Below, in pieces: positions 58,769 through 64,000 of a stretch of DNA of 64,000 bases. The stretch's first letter is position 1. Each line of letters opens with the position of its first letter. The notes below the pieces were generated by a model. That model saw nothing but the letters and a program-made list of their open reading frames with translations. It made no database searches and had not been told where the DNA came from. The position numbers and the translations under genes were made by a program. The stretch lies in NCBI GenBank assembly GCA_027596035.1, contig JADGJA010000029.1, positions 1-64,000 of the forward strand. The letters are read 5' to 3'. This stretch comes from Thoreauomyces humboldtii (Eukaryota; Chytridiomycota; Chytridiomycetes; Spizellomycetales; Powellomycetaceae).

Positions 58769-59044
58769 TTGTTCGGCCGCCGACTTTGGCTGGGCGAGAA
58801 TATCCACCGAGTGCAGCTGCCTGGTCCCCGTTCTTCTGCAACGGACGATGACGTCCTCACGGTTAGTTTCTTTCCGACCATCCGAGCCAAACACCAAGTA
58901 GCCCTTGGGCTCTGGACGAGCTGGCAAGCATACCGACAGTTCTTTGTACCAGATTTCGCGCGTATCAAGGACCGGCAGCGGGAATTTTGTGGGGATGTGT
59001 TGGCATGCGGGCAACTAGTTACTGGTGGCCTTCAGTACAAGTGA
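58769..59044 (+). CDS. Hypothetical frame (right copy)
   Basis: Mirror of 7581-7856. Confidence 0.3.
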   Translation: MFGRRLWLGENIHRVQLPGPRSSATDDDVLTVSFFPTIRAKHQVALGLWTSWQAYRQFFVPDFARIKDRQREFCGDVLACGQLVTGGLQYK

Positions 59045-59311
59045 GATTTCTGTCCGAAATCGCGGACGGATATGGGACAACCTCGAGGTTGGGACCTGGA
59101 CACGAGGTGGTCACCTCGAGAGCGTGACCTTGTGGCAGGGTGGTGGGTCGGTCACCTCGAGACGCGCGGCCGGATCCTTCCCCTTCCCCTTCCCTTGCTT
59201 CATCGTCCATTGATGGGTTTCGACCTTCACGCTTTGCCGTTCCTAAAGACAAAGGATTCACAAGCATTGACAACACACGCATAGTGGTACGTCTCGGTCC
59301 CGGCCGATATA

Positions 59312-60022
59312 ATGTTGGTGCAAGGCCTGATCAACCCTTCTCCAGCAACTACCCTTTTCGTCGAACACACCATCATTGCTCTTGAAATCCTTACTTGCCA
59401 TTCCTCCTTGACTCCCTTCCAATCGCCTCCGCTTCGCCACGGCTCGATGCAACATTACCCCACACAAATGGAGCACGGCGCTTTCTTGTTAGCTCAACAA
59501 ACGCGCGAGGGCCGTCTCCGCAACCACCTCATCGCCAATCCCCTTGACGGCTACCCAATCCTCGCAGCCAGGGACTGGAACCCGCAACCCGGTCTTTCAC
59601 ATCTTGGCGAAGGAGACCTGGTCTTTGCCAGCAGCGACCGATCCCGGTACTTAGTCGTCGAAGTCAAGGGGCTGCACCCAGGAACGGGCTCCACTGCCCG
59701 GGAAAGCCGGAGGAAAGCCCATCAAAAGGTCCGCGAACAGGTTCAGAGATATACCAACGCCTGGGCTGAGCTCCATCCGTACAATGAAGTTGTGGGGTGC
59801 TCATACGTGGGCTTCGAACCAGTGGACGCCGATTTTGGAGATGTCGTTTACCCGAGCACTCCCACGCGGCACGGATTGATGCAAATGACGAAGGAAACGG
59901 GGGACGTCAAGGAAGAGGAGGAGACGGAAAGGATGGGATTGGGCTCTAAGCTGGCTGTGACGGTGGGAGTGCTCGGGCTAGCGGGCTTACTTTTCGGGGC
60001 CGTATCACGAGACCGCCAATGA
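59312..60022 (+). CDS. PD-(D/E)XK nuclease-like protein (right copy)
   Basis: Mirror of 6603-7313; its upstream repeat element is at 59073-59164. Confidence 0.7.
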   Translation: MLVQGLINPSPATTLFVEHTIIALEILTCHSSLTPFQSPPLRHGSMQHYPTQMEHGAFLLAQQTREGRLRNHLIANPLDGYPILAARDWNPQPGLSHLGEGDLVFASSDRSRYLVVEVKGLHPGTGSTARESRRKAHQKVREQVQRYTNAWAELHPYNEVVGCSYVGFEPVDADFGDVVYPSTPTRHGLMQMTKETGDVKEEEETERMGLGSKLAVTVGVLGLAGLLFGAVSRDRQ

Positions 60023-60437
60023 GAAATCAGAAACATGAAGTCACTCGCTGAAGTTGCATCTTGGTACGCAAAATGCCTGGGGTGGCCGTGTACGTCGAGG
60101 TGACGCCATGCAAGTCGCAATGGCTTGGCGAAGCTCGTTGCGAAGACCCTTCAAAGAGGTTAATGTTGGAAGCGCGGTGTATATTACTTATCCGTTCTCA
60201 TGCCTAGTCAAGGTACAATGGCGAGGACATCGAGTGTTACCATTGTATAGATGGAGACATTGTGTCTGTGTGAAGGGCGTACTTGACCTTCAAGTCACTC
60301 GTAAGTACTCGGCTAGTCAACGTGCAGGGTTGCGGCACTCCATTTCTGGCGGGTGTGACCCTGACATGCAACCTTGCCGCTTTCCTCCCTCAACCTCTTC
60401 GCGTGATCAATTTTTGCTAGACAGGAAGCTGACGATA

Positions 60438-60756
60438 ATGTCGACTCGATTCGGGCGACCGAGACACTTTGCAAACGACGGAGCAACGCAACCATTCGAT
60501 GCCCAGGCCGAGATTGCGAAGCAGCTAGCGCACATGGTCAACTCGTATCCTCCCGTCGCCGAAACCTTTCTGGGCAGAGACGAGGACGATATGCTCGGCT
60601 TCTACTCAGGACCGACCTCCATCGCTTGGGGTTTTTTTTCTCCTGTCACCACGCTGGGCATTTCCTGTTGAAGGAAAGACACTTGTCGATTGGGCAAAGC
60701 TGTACCTCCAGACTGCAAAGGAGGTTGCAGGCGTTTCTCGGAGCCCGATGTTGCAG
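60438..60756 (+). pseudogene. LanC-like fragment, frameshifted (right copy)
   Basis: Mirror of 5869-6187; the homopolymer appears as eight T at 60632-60639. Confidence 0.5.
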
Positions 60757-60896
60757 GTGAGTACCCCATTACACGTAAGGCCTTCATCTGGCTGTCCTGA
60801 CGCTATACAAATGACACCAGACCGTTAGCGCTGTCGCCCCTTTCCCGGTATATCCTTCCACGTCGTCTTTGCAGATGGTCAGAAAATCTCAGGTAA

Positions 60897-61250
60897 ATGC
60901 CCTATGACACGTGGAATCTTCATCTTGGCTGTCCTGACGCTATGCAAATGACACCAGACCAGTGGCGCTGTCGCCCCTCCACCGGTATATCCTTCCACGT
61001 CGTCCCCATCCACCAACTCCGCGCCAAAATGGACGTGCCCCCGATGCAGGTCAGAGGGCCAAACGCGCTGTGGCGAAGCTGTCTATACGACTTCAAGTTG
61101 GATAGCGGCAGGATTGACTTCGGCAGCCTGCCTCGGGAAGATTCAGTTCTCGACAGAACAGCTTTCACGTATTCGCACACACATCCATATTGTACGCTCA
61201 GATTCACTGCAAGCTGGCTCATGTCACCAGTTCTCCTGCTATCGTCTTGA
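60897..61250 (+). CDS. Hypothetical frame (right copy)
   Basis: Mirror of 5375-5728. Confidence 0.3.
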   Translation: MPYDTWNLHLGCPDAMQMTPDQWRCRPSTGISFHVVPIHQLRAKMDVPPMQVRGPNALWRSCLYDFKLDSGRIDFGSLPREDSVLDRTAFTYSHTHPYCTLRFTASWLMSPVLLLSS

Positions 61251-61359
61251 TATCTCAGCATTCAACGAGTCAAGAGGTGTGGACATTCTCTCATTGTAAG
61301 CTTCAAGCTTCTTCAAGCGGGCAGGCTGGCATATCAGCACACTTGTATTTAATGGTTTA

Positions 61360-61794
61360 ATGATTCTGTCTTGGGATGACGAACCGGTATCATTAGAGCT
61401 GCTACGTGAGGCTGAACAATATGTGCTCGATGCCGTTGGGGTGCCATGTCGCTTGCTTGAGAAACCTCTCGACGTTCCTGGTGAGTTCCTAGCTCGCTTT
61501 GACTTTGTGCTCTCAATTGCCACACATCCAATCAAAATCGATTTTGCAAAAGTCATTACTCTCGCCTCGGCAAAAGCGCTTGCGGCCGCCACCAAGTCGC
61601 ATGTGGACATTCGTTCGCGATACTACCATCGGCAACGTGAGAAGAAAACAGTTCTGGAAAGGCTGTTCTTTGCGAGCAAAGCCTTCCTGACTGTGAACAA
61701 CCTGCTGTCAGGGGAGATTCAGTGCAATGTCGAGTGGCGTACGTTCCCCCCTTCCCCCGCCTCCAAAAAAAATTCTCTTCCTACTGGCCCATAG
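61360..61794 (+). CDS. Hypothetical protein (right copy)
   Basis: Mirror of 4831-5265. Confidence 0.4.
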   Translation: MILSWDDEPVSLELLREAEQYVLDAVGVPCRLLEKPLDVPGEFLARFDFVLSIATHPIKIDFAKVITLASAKALAAATKSHVDIRSRYYHRQREKKTVLERLFFASKAFLTVNNLLSGEIQCNVEWRTFPPSPASKKNSLPTGP

Positions 61795-62605
61795 GATAGG
61801 TCACCAAACGAGGTCTACAAAGCAGGTCTAATACACAATAGTTTTTTAGAGGGGAAGGGAGGGGACGTATGCCACTCGAAGATACTCCCCAATCTCCCCC
61901 AGCCTTCCCAAGCGCTTGCAGACGCCTAAGCCTTGGGAAGCGGCTCGCTTTTAAGCTTGGCACGCTCGCGGACCGGCCCCGCCGAGGCTTTATGACACAA
62001 GACTAAATGGTACATGAAAGGATGTAGCAGTTTTCGGAGGTACTGGACAGCTTCAATTGTAGGCGCGTCCCATCTCTCAGCCGCTACCCCAACAGGGTTC
62101 CAAACGGTCGCCGAGTTGCACCCAGTGGCTCAAGTCTGGCGCGTTCCTTTAAAGGTTGTCTGTCCCAATGAAAGCACCACGCATGCATCGTACAATTTAT
62201 TAACGCCCGCGTTGCACTGACATTGTCACAATTTGGACATGAGACAGCTTTCCCGAAAAACACGAGTTTTCCGTAGCCATCATTATCTTAAAAAGAGGAG
62301 TGTAATTGCCCAGGGCTCTCTGTAATTAGGCACACGGTCGTATGCGTGCCACTGAACGAGTGAGCAATCGTTTGTAGGCAGCACGATTTGACGCATTGTG
62401 ACTCATATCTAGCTGCCGAAAGCGGAGCTCAACTAACTTGATTCAATATCTTTCTCAGTGCACCAATACCATATATACTACTATATGGATAATCTTTGAA
62501 ATTCACCCGCTTCTTTCGGTGAACTTCAAAGCATCAAGGAACGCCGATGTTGGCATACATACCAGCTGCCTTTGCTAAGTAATTTTGAGGGCCCGTTCCA
62601 AAAGT

Positions 62606-62812
62606 TCAAGAGTAAACGGAGCGTACTGCCACTGGTCGGCGCTCGACCGTGATTCTCCTTCCTGTCCTGCACTGCTCTCCCTCCTGAAGAATGCGTACAA
62701 TCGTGTTCACGGACAATTCTAGCGTCTTCGCCAGTTCTCTAAGCTTGTCTGGGCGGGAGACTCTGTGCTTGGACAGAAGTGGGAGAACAGCCCGCCCAGA
62801 CAAGCTTTGCAT
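62606..62812 (-). CDS. HTH-like short ORF (right copy)
   Basis: Mirror of 3813-4019, containing the 17-bp inverted repeat at 62741-62807. Confidence 0.25.
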   Translation of the reverse strand: MQSLSGRAVLPLLSKHRVSRPDKLRELAKTLELSVNTIVRILQEGEQCRTGRRITVERRPVAVRSVYS

Positions 62813-63843
62813 GATAAGAATACTTTTGGGTCATGATGTGTCAATAGTGTTACAAGTGCGCTTTTATTTTTTCCCATAGAAACTGCGTTTGGACCCACTC
62901 GATGAGTGCAGTCCGCGACAACCGGGTGGAAAGAAACGGACGTGGATGCTTTGGGATGTCTTCGACAGCCATGGTACCGACACCTTTCTAGTCGGACCCT
63001 GCCCTATCGCAGGGAAAGCATTGCTGTTTTTGAGCGAACTTTATCTGCATAAAGTGCTTGGGCCGGAAATCATAACGCTCTCGGTGCTTCCCATCTGGGT
63101 CTATTTGTTTAATAAAACTGGTCTTGTGGGTCTCTGTTCTGATTGACCATTACTTACGCGTGGAAGCTCGTGGGGCCCGCTGCAGGTGGCGAGAAGTCCG
63201 TCCCTCCAGGGTCTTTCGGTTGTAGCACTCACTAAAACACGGCACCCTCTTCACAGATCGTGATGCCCCATCAGGGTTGTGCCGTGATGTTGCATGCTTA
63301 TCAACGTTGCATGTTTGTCGAAACGTTGAAGTGCATCACTCTGGAAAGTAGGATTGAGAAAATTGGTTACTGACCAGGGGAAGAGCTCCTCCCGAGCCGC
63401 TTCTTCCTTTTTTCTATCGTGATCGGCATCTTGCCCGTATATTCGCCAATCCCTGCGAGAAGCATGGCTGTGGAGCAACTGATCTTGATCACCTGTGCCA
63501 GAGCTCGTAAACTTGACGCCTGGAACCGTTTCTGGACGCCGTAAACACAGGCATCGAAGGCGAAGACATTATTGTATAGAATTATGCCATAGAATAATTT
63601 GTAACGCTCTGCACACACTGCCCTTCCTGTCTGCTCCCGATCCCAGCGCTTCATCTAAGAAGAGACCGTCCACACGACAATCATGTGATATCAAGACACG
63701 CGCGACACGGATCCGCGTGGAGAGACTTCGCGCTACGATGCTAGCACGGGGCAAGACGCAAACCAGGCTTCGGTGTTCAGAAATTGTTGTTGCCCGCCAC
63801 GGCGGTCACTTGGTTCAGGGAAGGACAGAGGGGCTGAACTCCA

Positions 63844-64000
63844 TCACACATCTTCATCAAAAGAATCCATCATGTCGTCCATTAATGCCGCGTAAGCATT
63901 TTGGTGTTCAAAGCTCGCTACTCCAGAAATAGGGACATAATTGCTAGCCGGGGTCTCCCGCTGGAAGAAGCGATCGAGCAACGAGCGCGCCACACGTAAA
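63844..64000 (-). CDS. Two-HEPN-motif protein, 3' end only (right copy)
   Basis: Mirror of 2625-2781, the last 51 codons plus stop of the telomere-proximal gene. The remainder lies past the end of the window. Confidence 0.7.
   Translation of the reverse strand, partial: LRVARSLLDRFFQRETPASNYVPISGVASFEHQNAYAALMDDMMDSFDEDV

Overview
The window is eukaryotic and almost certainly fungal, most likely a basidiomycete. It opens on a (CCCTAA)n telomere. Its genes are split by short introns (about 59-89 nt, GTRNGT...CTNAY...AG). The products include GH5, F-box/ankyrin, MRP-type ABC transporter, NYN and Kex2-style secreted proteins. I see no bacterial operons, ribosome binding sites, tRNA, rRNA or CRISPR.

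The dominant fact is structural. From base 2625 to base 64000 the sequence is a giant inverted repeat with no spacer, centred between 33312 and 33313. Every base x pairs with base 66625-x, and each reading frame I compared is identical in both arms. The right half (33313-64000) is therefore a mirror of 2625-33312 and adds no new gene content. If the symmetry continues, the molecule would end in a second telomere near 66624, which would make a palindromic linear element of about 66.6 kb. A fold-back assembly artefact is the main alternative.

Layout of the left arm. 1-84 telomere. 430-2781 a protein with two HEPN-like RNxxxH/RDxxxH motifs. 3.8-6.2 kb small or decayed genes, including a frameshifted LanC-like fragment with a duplicated exon. 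6.6-13.9 kb a run of nucleic-acid or nucleotide-enzyme-like genes: a membrane-anchored PD-(D/E)XK nuclease-like protein, a possible ADP-ribosyltransferase-like gene with one amber stop, a NYN-LOTUS-like RNase and a class I methyltransferase. The nuclease-like and NYN genes share an upstream repeat element in the same orientation relative to transcription. 14-20.3 kb a mosaic of broken genes: a kinase C-lobe, a doubly truncated ABC transporter, and a duplicated gene tail. 20.2-32.9 kb an acidic repeat protein, a secreted (PVA)n protein, a GH5 hydrolase with a nonsense codon, a 1249-residue secreted repeat protein and an F-box/ankyrin protein that reads away from the centre of symmetry.

Taken together this looks like a fast-evolving subtelomere: secreted effector-like proteins and enzymes, many single-lesion pseudogenes, local tandem duplications, and one very large palindrome. 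Functions below come from motifs read by eye; no database search was run.
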